A stretch of 64,000 bases of DNA from Hyperoodon ampullatus (lineage: Eukaryota > Chordata > Mammalia > Artiodactyla > Ziphiidae), in contig CATKHW010000562.1 in the NCBI GenBank assembly GCA_949752795.1, positions 1 through 64,000 of the forward strand. Reading direction: 5' to 3'. The notes beneath the pieces were generated by a model. The model saw nothing but the letters and a program-made list of their open reading frames with translations. It did no database searches and was not told the origin of the DNA. Positions 48,087 through 58,517 of this stretch are shown one piece after another. The position numbers and the translations under genes were made by a program. The stretch's first letter is position 1. Each line of letters starts with the position of its first letter.

Positions 48087-49825
48087 CTTGGCCAAAAAGG
48101 GCATATGCGTTTTCTCCTGAATATATTCAGGAGAAAACGCATATGCCCTTTTTGGCCAAGCAAGCAAGCGGGCAATGCAAATCTGCACTACAAAGAAGTA
48201 TCACTTCCCACAGGTCAAAAGGGACATCCACAAAATGTGTAAAAACCAGAAAGGCAAGACAGGCCCTGGAGAACAGGGAGCCTTGTTATGCTGATGGACG
48301 GGATGTAAATTGCCAACTGCCTCCCTGGAGGACTACATTGTGTTCCCTAAAACAAGTAAAGAACAGAGCTACAGAGCCAAGGTCACTTCCAGTCTAGGGA
48401 ATATACCTTGGGAAAACTGAAAATCAATAAGACAGAGCCACCCTAAAATTTAGGGCTGCACTGCTTACAAGGACCTCAACTAGGGTACACCTTAAATATC
48501 CCAGGAAATATAAAAATGGTTCAAAAAATTGTGGTACTTACGTACGATGGAATATCCCTCAGCCATGAAATCAATGTCATAAGACCAGTAGCAGCAAAAT
48601 GGGTGGATTCAGGTACGATGATTCTAAGTGAAATAAGTCACACAGAAAAAGAAACTTATCATAAGATATCACTTATGAAGATCCTGTAAACATGGCTACA
48701 CTTGAACTGAGTTAGGAAAGAGAACAGTGTCTCACATTTAGAGAACACTCTTATGCCTGCTTAAGGGGGAAGGAGAGGTGGGGTGATGCATAAAACCAGA
48801 GTTTGATATAAGCACAGGTACCGTTCCAAAAACCAACTATGGAATAGGCAAGACCTACACCTTCCTCTGTGAAAGGGACTCAAAACCCCATATTTCCCGC
48901 AGAGGAATATATCTAACTAGTAAGAATCTTAAAACCTATGTATTGATATGTCTCCGTAAGGGAATCAAGTGTGTCTAGACTGGCATAAACATGGCAGCGA
49001 GAATCTGCTCAAACCCACTATAAAAAGGAATTTCAAAAACAAACCAAAAAAACTTGGAAATTCGTTACAATTCCTTCAGGGTCTCTGATGAAACCTGGAA
49101 TGACCCTATCTACAATGACAGCTGGATGTGGCATAAGGAGGGACTCTTGGGACTGAGACGATCGGTGAGATTGGGTGAGCAAATGCAGACCCTTTGAATC
49201 ACAAATGCATGGCACCCATTCCATGGGTACCAACTCTCCAGGTTGAAGGGAATATTACTACAGGTATAACATGTACGGGAAACATAGAGAACGGACACAC
49301 TGTGAATACGAAAGGTTTCTAAAACTCAATGAATAGTCCCTCTCCTGGTGCTCCGGTTTGACTTTCCATCTGCTTTACTATCAATCTCCCAACTTGGAGA
49401 GACAGCCCCTTTAAACTCCTGGTTCGCACAGGTTTCCAATTTGGCAGAGGATGAAAGGGAAGAGGGAGAACCAATGAGAGAGTAGCTGTTAGGCATTTGG
49501 ACGGGCACATATCACTGTAATTTCACGACAGGAAGAAGAATTAACCAAAGTCTCAGCCACCCACCGGGATCCAGTATAGGTCCTGAACCTAAATTTTGGA
49601 CTTGCGGTCAGCTCACCAAAAACGAATTGAAAAATGGAGCTCAGGGGCACAGCAATTCAGAAACTGGCCGAGTAATAAAGGACAACTATCGTCCAAAAAT
49701 CTGTTGAGGGAAGGAAACGAGGCGGACTTGAAAGCGAGGCAGAATAGCAGGAAACAGATTTCAAGAGGTACGTTGGAATCGCCTTTAAAGCACAGGAAGA
49801 GGGGCAAAACTTCGACAATGATGCA
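48087..49825 (+). repeat. Satellite monomer M26 (arm-symmetric palindrome variant)
   Basis: Length 1739 bp. The palindrome at 48087-48160 differs from consensus at one position in each arm (left GCATATGCG, right CGCATATGC), and the two changes pair, so it remains a perfect 74-bp inverted repeat. L1 half is bulk type with GTACTTACGTACG near 48535. Near 49500 the sequence switches to TTTCACGACAGG, the start of the 4-monomer higher-order unit. Confidence 0.95.
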
Positions 49826-51564
49826 CTTGGCCAAAAAGGGCGTATGCGTTTTCTCCTGAATATATTCAGGAGAAAACGCATACGCCCTTTTTGGCCAAGC
49901 AAGCAAGCGGGCAATGCAAATCTGCACTACAAAGAAGTATCACTTCCCACCGTCAAAAGGGACATCCACAAAATGTGTAAAAACCAGAAAGGCAAGACAG
50001 GCCCTGGAGAACAGGGAGACTTGTTATGCTGATGGGCGGGATGTAATTTGCCAACTGCATCTCTGGAGGAGTGCATTGTGTTCCCTAAAATATGTATACA
50101 ACAGAGCTACAGAGCCAAGGGCACTTCCAGTCTAGGGAATATACCTTGGGAAAACTGAAAATCAATAAGACAGAGCCACCCCAAAATTTAGGGCTGCACT
50201 GCTTACAAGGACCTCAACTTGGGTACACCTTAAATATCCCAGGAAATATAAAAATGGTTCAAAAACATTGTGGTACTTACGTACGATGGAATATCCCTCA
50301 GCAATGAAATCAATGTCATAAGACCAGTAGCAGCAAAATGGGTAGATTAAGGTACGGTGATTCTAAGTGAAATAAGTAACACAGAAAAAGAAACTTATCA
50401 TAAGATATCACTTATGAAGATCCTGTAAACATGGCTACACTTGAACTGAGTTAGGAAAGAGAAGAGTGTCTCACATTTAGAAAACACTCTTATGCCTGCT
50501 TAAGGGGGAAGGAGAGGTGGGGTGATGCATAAAACCAGAGTTTGATATAAGCACAGGTACCGTTGCAAAAACCAACTATGGAACAGACAAGACCTACATC
50601 TTCCTCAGTGAAAGGGACTCAAAATCCCATATTTCCCGCAGAGGAATATATCTGAGTAGTAAGAATCTTAAAACCTATGTATTGATATGTCTCCGTAAGG
50701 GAATCAAGTGTGTCTAGACTGGCATAAACATGGCAGCGAGAATCAGCTCAAACCCACTATAAAAAGGAATTTCAAAAACAAAACAAAAAAACTGGGAAAT
50801 TCGTTACAGTTCCTTCAGGGTCTCTGATGAAACCTGGAATGACCCTATCTACAATGACAGCTGGATGTGGCATAAAGCTGGACACTTGGGACTGAGAGGA
50901 TTGGTGAGATTGGGTGAGCAAATGCAGACCCTTTAAAGCACAAATGCATGGCACCCATTCCATGCTACCCAACTCTCCAGGTTGAAGGGAATATTACTAC
51001 AGTTATAACATGTACGGGAAACCTAGAGAACGGACACACTGTAAATACGAAAGGTTTCTAAAACTCAACGAATAGTCCCTCTCCTGGTGTTCCGGTTTGA
51101 ATTTCCATTTGCTATACTATCAATCTCCCAACTTGGAGAGACAGCCCCTTTAACCTCCTGGTTCGCACAGGTTGCCAATTTGGCAGAGGATGAAAGGGAA
51201 GAGGGAGAACCAATGAGAGAGTAGCTGTTAGGCATTTGGACGGGCACATATCACTCTAACTTCCCGGCAGGGAGAAGAATTAACCAAAGTCTCAGCCACC
51301 CACCGGGAACCAGTATAGGTCCTGAACCAAAATTTTGGACTTGCGGTCAGCTCACCAAAAACGAGTTGAAAAATGGAGCTCAGGGGCACAGCAATTCACA
51401 AACTGGCCGAGTAATAAAGGACAACTATCGTCCAAAAATCTGTTGAGGGAAGGCAACGAGGCGGACTTGAAAGCGAGGCAGAATAGCAGGAAACAGATTT
51501 CAAGAGGTACGTTGGAATCGCCTTTAAAGCACAGGAAGAGGGGCCCAACTTCGACAGTGATGCA
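49826..51564 (+). repeat. Satellite monomer M27 (higher-order position 1, copy 1)
   Basis: Length 1739 bp, perfect palindrome at 49826-49899. Markers shared with M31 are a one-base loss in CCCACCGTCAAAAGG near 49948, an extra C in AAAAACATTGTGG near 50262, and GGTAGATTAAGGTAC near 50341. It has AAATATGTATACAAC near 50088, which M31 lacks and M32 partly shares. Confidence 0.95.
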
Positions 51565-53300
51565 CTTGGCCAAAAAGGGCATATGCGTTTTCTCCTGAAT
51601 ATATTCAGGAGAAAACGCATACGCCCTTTTTGGCCAAGCAAGCAAGCAGGCAATGCAAACCTGCACTACACAGAAGTATCACTTCCCACCGGTCAAAAGG
51701 GACATCCACAAAATGTGTAAAAACCAGAAAGGCAAGACAGGCCCTGGAGAACAGGGAGCCTTGTTATGCTGATGGGAGGGATGTAAATTGCCAACTGCCT
51801 CTCTGGAGGAGTGCATTGTGTTCCCTAAAACAAGTAAAGAACAGAGATACAGAGCCAAGGGCACTTCCAGTCTAGGGAATATACCTTGGGAAAACTGAAA
51901 ATCAATAAGACAGAGCCACCCCAAAATTTAGGGCTGCACTGCTTACAAGGACCTCAACTTGGGTACACCTTAAATATCCCAGGAAATATAAAAATGGTTC
52001 AAAAAATTGTGGCACTTTGTACGATGGAATATCCCTCAGCCATGAAATCAATGTCGTAAGACAAGTAGCAGCAAAATGGGTGGATTCAGGTACGATGATT
52101 CTAAGTGAAATAAGTCACACAGAAAAAGAAACTTATCATAAGATATCACTTATGAAGATCCCGTAAACAAGGCTACACTTGAACTGAGTTAGGAAAGAGA
52201 AGAGTGTCTCACATTTAGAAAACACTCTTATGCCTGCTTAAGGGGGAAGGAGAGGTGGGGTGATGCATAAAACCAGAGTTTGATATAAGCACAGGTACCG
52301 TGCAAAAACCAACTATGGAATAGACAAGACCTACACCTTCCTCAGTGAAAGGGACTCAAAAACACATATTTCCCACAGAGCAATATATCTAACTAGTAAG
52401 AATCTTAAAACCTATGGATTGATATGTCTCCGTAAGGGAATCAAGTGTGTCTAGACTGGCATAAACATGGCAGCGAGAATCAGCTCAAACCCACTATAAA
52501 AAGGAATTTCAAAAACAAAACAAAAAAACTGGGAAATTCTTTACAATTCCTTCAGGGTCTCTGATGAAACCTGAAATGACCCATCTACAACGACAGCTGG
52601 ATGTGGCATACGGCTGGACACTTGGGACTGAGAGGATTGGTGAGATTTGGTGAGCAAATGCAGACCCTTTAAAGCACTAATGCCTGGCACCCATTCCATG
52701 GGTCCCAACTCTCCAGGTTGAAGAGAATATTACTACAGTTATAACATGTACGGGAAACCTAGAGAACGGACACACTGTGAATACGAAAGGTTTCTAAAAC
52801 TCAACGAATAGTCCCTTTCCTGGTGCTCCGGTTTGACTTTCCATCTGCTTTACTATCAACCTCCCAACTTGGAGAGAAAACCCCTTTAACCTCCTGGTTC
52901 GCACAGGTTTCCAATTTGGCAGAGGATGAAAGGGAAGAGGGAGAACCAATGAGAGAGTAGCTGTTAGCCATTTGGACGGGCACATATCACTGTAACTTCC
53001 CGGCAGGAAGAAGAATTAACCAAAGTCTCAGCCACCCACCGGGAACCAGTATAGATCCTGAACCAAAATTTTGGACTTGCCGTCAGCTCACAAAAAACGA
53101 GTTGCAAAATGGAGCTCAGGGGCACAGCAATTCACAAACTGGCCGAGTAATAAAGGACAACTATCGTCCAAAAATCTGTTGAGGGAAGGCAACGAGGCGG
53201 ACTTGAAAGCGAGGCAGAATAGCAGGAAACAGATTTCAAGAGGTACGTTGGAATCGCCTTTAAAGCACAGGAAGAGGGGCACAACTTCGACAATGATGCA
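51565..53300 (+). repeat. Satellite monomer M28 (higher-order position 2, copy 1)
   Basis: Length 1736 bp. Palindrome 51565-51638 has one mismatch (left GCATATGCG only). Its flank GGGGCCCAACTTCGACAGTG (near 51540) is shared with M32. A private loss shortens GTACTTACGTACG to GCACTTTGTACG near 52012. L1 piece about 51652-52530. Confidence 0.95.
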
Positions 53301-53374
53301 CTTGGCCAAAAAGGGCGTATGCGTTTTCTCCTGAATATATTCAGGAGAAAACGCATACGCCCTTTTTGGCCAAG
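53301..53374. other. 74-bp perfect inverted repeat (palindrome), one per monomer
   Basis: Two 37-base arms meet with no spacer at 53337/53338; the centre reads TCCTGAATATATTCAGGA and the ends are CTTGGCC and GGCCAAG. The element sits at the same place in all 35 monomers, starting at each monomer start given here. It is perfect in 14 copies (M3, M14, M15, M16, M19, M21, M23, M24, M26, M27, M29, M30, M33, M35) and has one or two unmatched positions in most others. M4 and M8 carry damage in both outer arms. A single strand could fold into a 37-bp hairpin, or duplex DNA could extrude a cruciform. It lies in the non-L1 part, about 13 bp before the L1 homology begins. Function is unknown. Confidence 0.97.
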
Positions 53375-53387
53375 CAAGCAAGCGGGC

Positions 53388-54268
53388 AATGCAAATCTGC
53401 ACTACAAAGAAGTATCACTTCCCACCGGTCAAAAGGGACATCCACAAAATGTGTAAAAACCAGAAAGGCAAGACAGGCCCTGGAGAACAGGGAGCCTTGT
53501 TATGCTGATGGGCGGGATGTAAATTGCCAACTGCCTCTCTGGAGGAGTACACTGTGTTCCCTAAAACAAATAAAGAACAGAGCTACAGAGCCAAGGGCAC
53601 TTCCAGTCTACGGAATATACCTTGGGAAAACTGAAAATCAATAAGTCAGAGCCACCCCAAAATTTAGGGCTGCACTGCTTACAAGGACCTCAACTTGGGT
53701 ACACCTTAAATATCCCAGGAAATATAAAAATGGTTCAAAAAATTGTGGTACTTACGTACGATGGAATATCCCTCAGCCATGAAATCAATGTCATAAGACC
53801 AGTAGCAGCAAAATGGGTGGATTCAGGTACGATGATTCTAAGTGAAATAAGTCACACAGAAAAAGAAACTTATCATAAGATATCACTTATGAAGATCCTG
53901 TAAACATGGCTACACTTGAATTGAGTTAGGAAAGAGGACAGTGTCTCACATTTAGAAAACACTCTTATGCCTGCTTAAGGGGGAAGGAGAGGTGGGGTGA
54001 TGCATAAAACCAGAGTTTGATATAAGCACAGGTACCGTTCCAAAAACCAACTATGGAATAGACAAGACCTACACCTTCCTCAGTGAAAGGGACTCAAAAC
54101 CCCATATTTCCCGCAGAGGAATATATCTGACTAGTAAGAATCTTAAAACCTATGGATTGATATGTCTCCGTAAGGGAATCAAGTGTGGCTAGACTGGCAT
54201 AAACATGGCAGCGAGAATCAGCTCAAACCCACTATCAAAAGGAATTTCAAAAACAAAACAAACAAACT
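53388..54268 (+). mobile_element. 5'-truncated LINE-1 3' end (ORF2 tail, 3' UTR, A-rich tail), present in every monomer
   Basis: Translated pieces follow the C-terminus of mammalian L1 ORF2p in order: MQICTTKKYHFPPVKRDI resembles the MQIKTTMRYHLTPVR region; then GALLCRWAGCKL (resembling GTLLHCWWECKL), LPVYGIYLGKTENQ (resembling LLGIYPEK) and TMILSEISHTEKETYHKISL (resembling IILSEVSQTEKDKYHMISL). The DNA after the stop follows the cetartiodactyl-type L1 3' UTR, and the piece ends in AAAACAAAACAAACAAAC at about 54250. This is a short, 5'-truncated insertion (about 880 bp of a ~6-7 kb element) that was captured in the monomer before amplification. Family assignment comes from recall of L1 sequence. 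The same segment lies about 87 to 967 bases from the start of each monomer. Confidence 0.9.
53389..53903 (+). pseudogene. Decayed L1 ORF2 C-terminus
   Basis: About 170 codons of the end of the L1 reverse-transcriptase protein, beyond its catalytic domains (the cysteine-rich C-terminal region). The reading is split over three frames: from ATG at 53389 through the first third, then the frame holding GIYLGKTENQ near 53620, then the frame that ends TEKETYHKISLMKIL and stops at 53901-53903. The last frame is open for 93 codons in many monomers, but that openness is inherited by homogenisation. No endonuclease or reverse-transcriptase motif is present, so no activity is possible. Equivalent remnants occur in all monomers. 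Confidence 0.88.
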
Positions 54269-55039
54269 GGGAAATTCTTTACAATTCCTTCAGGGTCTCT
54301 GATGAAACCTGGAATGACCCTATCTACAATGACAGCTGGATGTGGCATAAGGCTGGACACTTGGGACTGAGAGGATTGGTGAGATTGGGTGAGCAAATGC
54401 AGACCCTTTAAAGCACAAATGCCTGGCACCCATTCCATGGGTACCAACTCTCCAGGTTAAAGGGAATATTACTACAGCTATAACATGTACGGGAAACATA
54501 AAGAACGGACAAACTGTGAATACAAAACGTTTCTAAAACTCAACGAATAGTCCCTCTCCTGGTGCTCGGGTTTGACTTTCCATCTGCTTTACTATCAACC
54601 TCCCAATTTCGAGAGACAGCCCCTTTAACCTCCTGGTTCGCACAGGTTTCCAATTTGGCAGAGGATGAAAGGGAAGAGGGAGAACCAATGAGAGAGTAGC
54701 TGTTAGGCATTTGGACGGCCACATATCACTGTAATTTCCCGGCAGGAAGGAGAATTAACCAAAGTCTCAGCCACCCACCGGGAACCAGTATAGGTCCTGA
54801 ACCAAAATTTTGGACTTGCGGTCAGCTCACCAAAAACGAGTTGAAAAATGGAGCTCAGGGGCACAACAATTCAAAAACCGGCCGAATAATAAAGGACAAC
54901 TAGGGTCCAAAAATCTGTTGAGGGAAGGCAACGAGGCGGACTTGAAAGCGAGGCAGAATAGCAGGAAACAGATTTCAAGAGGTACGTTGGAATCGCCTTT
55001 AAAGCACAGGAAGAGGGGCACATCTTCGACAATGATGCA
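54269..55039. other. Unassigned half of the monomer (~770 bp), described on M29
   Basis: This segment follows the L1 A-rich tail and runs to the next palindrome. I recognise no transposon, RNA gene or coding family in it. Visible landmarks are a 12-bp palindrome CCAAAATTTTGG at 54802-54813, an AATAAA hexamer in the GAATAATAAAGG context near 54884, and a cluster of CpG dinucleotides over the last ~250 bp before the palindrome. Short frames on both strands (87 codons plus, 104 and 85 codons minus) overlap here in most monomers, run across the palindrome, and lack any recognisable motif. They are best read as chance frames kept by homogenisation. Confidence 0.8.
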
Positions 55040-56779
55040 CTTGGCCAAAAAGGGCGTATGCGTTTTCTCCTGAATATATTCAGGAGAAAACGCATACGCC
55101 CTTTTTGGCCAAGCAAGCAAGCGGGCAATGCAAATCTGCACTACAAAGAAGTATCGCTTCCCACCGGTCAAAAGGGACATCCACAAAATGTGTAAAAACC
55201 AGAAAGGCAAGACAGGCCCTGGAGAACAGGGAGCCTTGTTATGCTGATGGGCGGGATGTAAATTGCCAACTGCCTCTCTGGAGGAGTACACTGTGTTCCC
55301 TAAAACAAATAAAGAACAGAGCTACAGAGCCAAGGGCACTTCCAGTCTACGGAATATACCTTGGGAAAACTGAAAATCAATAAGACAGAGCCACCCCAAA
55401 ATTTAGGGCTGCACTGCTTACAAGGACCTCAACTTGGGTACACCTTAAATATCCAAGGAAATATAAAAATGGTTCAAAAATTTGTGGTACTTTCGTACGA
55501 TGGAATATCCCTCAGCCATGAAATCAATGTCATAAGACCAGTAGCAGCAAAATGGGTGGATTCAGGTACGATGATTCTAAGTGAAATAAGTCACGCAGAA
55601 AAAGAAACTTATCATAAGATATCACTTATGAAGATCCTGTAAACATGGCTACACTTGAAGTGAGTTAGGAAAGAGAACAGTGTCTCACATTTAGAAAACA
55701 CACTTATGCCTGCTTAAGGGGGAAGGAGAGGTGGGATGATGCATAAAACCAGAGTTTGATATAAGCACAGGTACCGTTCCAAAAATCAACTATGGAATAG
55801 ACAAGACCTACACCTTCCTCAGTGAAAGGGACTCAAAACCCCATATTTCCCGCAGAGGAATATATCTGACTAGTAAGAATCTTAAAACCTATGGATTGAT
55901 ATGTCTCCGTAAGGGAATCAAGTGTGGCTAGACTGGCATAAACATGGCAGCAAGAATCAGCTCAAACCCACTATAAAAAGGAATTTCAAAAACAAAACAA
56001 AAAAAACTGGGAAATTCTTTACAATTCCTTCAGGGTCTCTGATGAAACCTGGAATGACCCTATCTACAACGACAGCTGGATGTGGCATACGGCTGGACAC
56101 TTGGGACTGAGAGGATTGGTGAGATTGGGTGAGAAAATGCAGACCCTTTAAAGCAATAATGCATGGCACCCATTCCATGGGTCCCAACTCTCCAGGATGA
56201 AGGGAATATTACTACAGTTATAACATGTACGGGAAACCTAGAGAACGGACACAGTGTGAATACGAAAGTTTTCTAAAACTCAACGAATAGTCCCTCTCAT
56301 GGTGCTCCAGTTTGACTTTCCATCTGCTTTACTATCAATCTCCAAAGTTGGAGAGACAGCCCCTTTAACTTCCTGGTTCGCACAGGTTGCCAATTTGGCA
56401 GAGGATGAAAGGGAAGAGGGAGAACCAATGAGAGAGTAGCTGTTAGGCATTTGGACGGGCACATATCACTGTAATTTCACGACAGGAAGAAGAATTAACC
56501 AAAGTCTCAGCCACCCACCGGGATCCAGTATAGGTCCTGAACCTAAATTTTGGACGTGCGGTCAGCTCACCAAAAACGAATTGAAAAATGGAGCTCAGGG
56601 GCACAGCAATTCAGAAACTGGCCGAGTAATAAAGGACAACTATCGTCCAAAAATCTGTTGAGGGAAGGAAACGAGGCGGACTTGAAAGCGAGGCAGAATA
56701 GCAGGAAACAGATTTCAAGAGGTACGTTGGAATCGCCTTTAAAGCACAGGAAGAGGGGCACAACTTCGACAATGATGCA
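55040..56779 (+). repeat. Satellite monomer M30 (higher-order position 4, copy 1)
   Basis: Length 1740 bp, perfect palindrome at 55040-55113. It shares AGTCTACGGAATATACC near 55345 and GTGTGGCTAGAC near 55921 with M29. Its right part (GGTGCTCCAGTTTGAC near 56300, CTCCAAAGTTGGAGAG near 56340, TTTCACGACAGG near 56475) is shared with M34 about 6952 bp to the right. Confidence 0.95.
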
Positions 56780-58517
56780 CTTGGCCAAAAAGGGCGTATG
56801 CGTTTTCTCCTGAATATATTCAGGAGAAAACGCATATGCCCTTTTTGGCCAAGCAAGCAAGCGGGCAATGCAAATCTGCACTACAAAGAAGTATCACTTC
56901 CCACCGTCAAAAGGGACATCCACAAAATGTGTAAAAACCAGAAAGGCAAGACAGGCCCTGGAGAACAGGGAGCCTTGTTATGCTGATGGGCGGGATGTAA
57001 ATTGCCAACTGCCTCTCTGGAGGAGTGTATTGTGTTCCCTAAAAGAAGTAAAGAACAGAGCTACAGAGCCAAGGGCACTTCCAGTCTAGGGAATATACCT
57101 TGGGAAAACTGAAAATCAATAAGACAGAGCCACCCCAAAATTTAGGGCTGCACTGCTTACAAGGACCTCAACTTGGGTACACCTTAAATATCCCAGGAAA
57201 TATAAAAATGGTTCAAAAACATTGTGGTACTTACGTACGATGGAATATCCCTCAGCAATGAAATCAATGTCATAAGACCAGTAGCAGCAAAATGGGTAGA
57301 TTAAGGTACGATGATTCTAAGTGAAATAAGTCACACAGAAAAAGAAACTTATCATAAGATATCACTTATGAAGATCCTGTAAACATGGCTACACTTGAAC
57401 TGAGTTAGGAAAGAGAAGAGTGTCTCACATTTAGAAAACACTCTTATGCCTGCTTAAGGGGGAAGGAGAGGTGGGGTGATGCATAAAACCAGAGTTTGAT
57501 ATAAGCACAGGTACCGTTGCAAAAACCAACTATGGAACAGACAAGACCTACACCTTCCTCAGTCAAAGGGACTCAAAATCCCATATTTCCCGCAGAGGAA
57601 TATATCTGAGTAGTAAGAATCTTAAAACCTATGTATTGATATGTCTCCGTAAGGGAATCAAGTGTGTCTAGACGGCATAAACATGGCAGCGAGAATCAGC
57701 TCAAACCCACTATAAAAAGGAATTTCAAAAACAAAACAAAAAAACTGGGAAATTCGTTACAATTCCTTCAGGGTCTCTGATGAAACCTGGAATGACCGTA
57801 TCTACAATGACAGCTGGATGTGGCATAAAGCTGGACACTTGGGACTGAGAGGATTGGTGAGATTGGGTGAGCAAATGCAGACCCTTTAAAGCACAAATGC
57901 ATGGCACCCATTCCATGCTACCCAACTCTCCAGGTTGAAGGGAATATTACTACAGTTATAACATGTACGGGAAACCTAGAGAACGGACACACTGTGAATA
58001 TGAAAGGTTTCTAAAACTCAACGAATAGTCCCTCTCCTGGTGCTCCGGTTTGAATTTCCATCTGCTATACTATCAATCTCCCAACTTGGAGAGACAGCCC
58101 CTTTAACCTCCTGGTTCGCACAGGTTGCCAATTTGGCCGAGGATGAAAGGGAAGAGGGAGAACCAATGAGAGAGTAGCTGTTAGGCATTTGGACGGGCAC
58201 ATATCACTCTAACTTCCCGGCAGGGAGAAGAATTAACCAAAGTCTCAGCCACCCACCGGGAACCAGTATAGGTCCTGAACCAAAATTTTGGACTTGCGGT
58301 CAGCTCACCAAAAACGAGTTGAAAAATGGAGCTCAGGGGCACAGCAATTCACAAACTGGCCGAGTAATAAAGGACAACTATCGTCCAAAAATCTGTTGAG
58401 GGAAGGCAACGAGGCTGACTTGAAAGCGAGGCAGAATAGCAGGAAACAGATTTCAAGAGGTACGTTGGAATCGCCTTTAAAGCACAGGAAGAGGGGCCCA
58501 ACTTCGACAGTGATGCA
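56780..58517 (+). repeat. Satellite monomer M31 (higher-order position 1, copy 2)
   Basis: Length 1738 bp. Palindrome 56780-56853 has one mismatch (right CATATGCCC). It repeats M27 at an offset of 6954 bp: CCCACCGTCAAAAGG near 56902, AAAAACATTGTGG near 57215, GGTAGATTAAGGTAC near 57294, CATGCTACCC near 57914. GTGTATTGTGTTCC near 57024 is shared with M33 instead of M27. Confidence 0.95.

Larger units (their letters stand above)
53301..55039 (+). repeat. Satellite monomer M29 (higher-order position 3, copy 1); reference copy
   Basis: Length 1739 bp with a perfect palindrome at 53301-53374 and close to the apparent consensus, so it is used here to describe the parts. Markers shared with M33 are AGAGGACAGTGTC near 53933, GTGTGGCTAGAC near 54184, GGAAACATAAAGAACGG near 54491 and AACTAGGGTCC near 54897. 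With M30 it shares AGTCTACGGAATATACC near 53606, which M33 lacks, so the higher-order copies have been partly overwritten. Confidence 0.95.

Noticed and set aside
53088..53402. 104-codon minus-strand frame (and the 85- and 87-codon frames) across the palindrome, open in nearly all monomers.
   Set aside because: It spans the palindrome and unassigned DNA, has no recognisable domain, has overlapping frames on both strands, and its repetition reflects the satellite and not selection.
53388..53903. An active retrotransposon or intact reverse transcriptase.
   Set aside because: Only the last ~170 codons remain, in three frames; endonuclease and reverse-transcriptase regions are absent.
54630..54660. 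GGTTCGCAC in each monomer as a Pol III B box or tRNA fragment.
   Set aside because: The B-box A after GGTTCG is missing, and no A box, cloverleaf or acceptor stem can be found around it.
54827..55291. Unusually long 154-codon minus-strand frame in M30 (also 145 codons at 9505-9942 and 134 at 21288-21692).
   Set aside because: Each is a chance fusion of two common shadow frames by a single base change or indel and is not shared by sister monomers.
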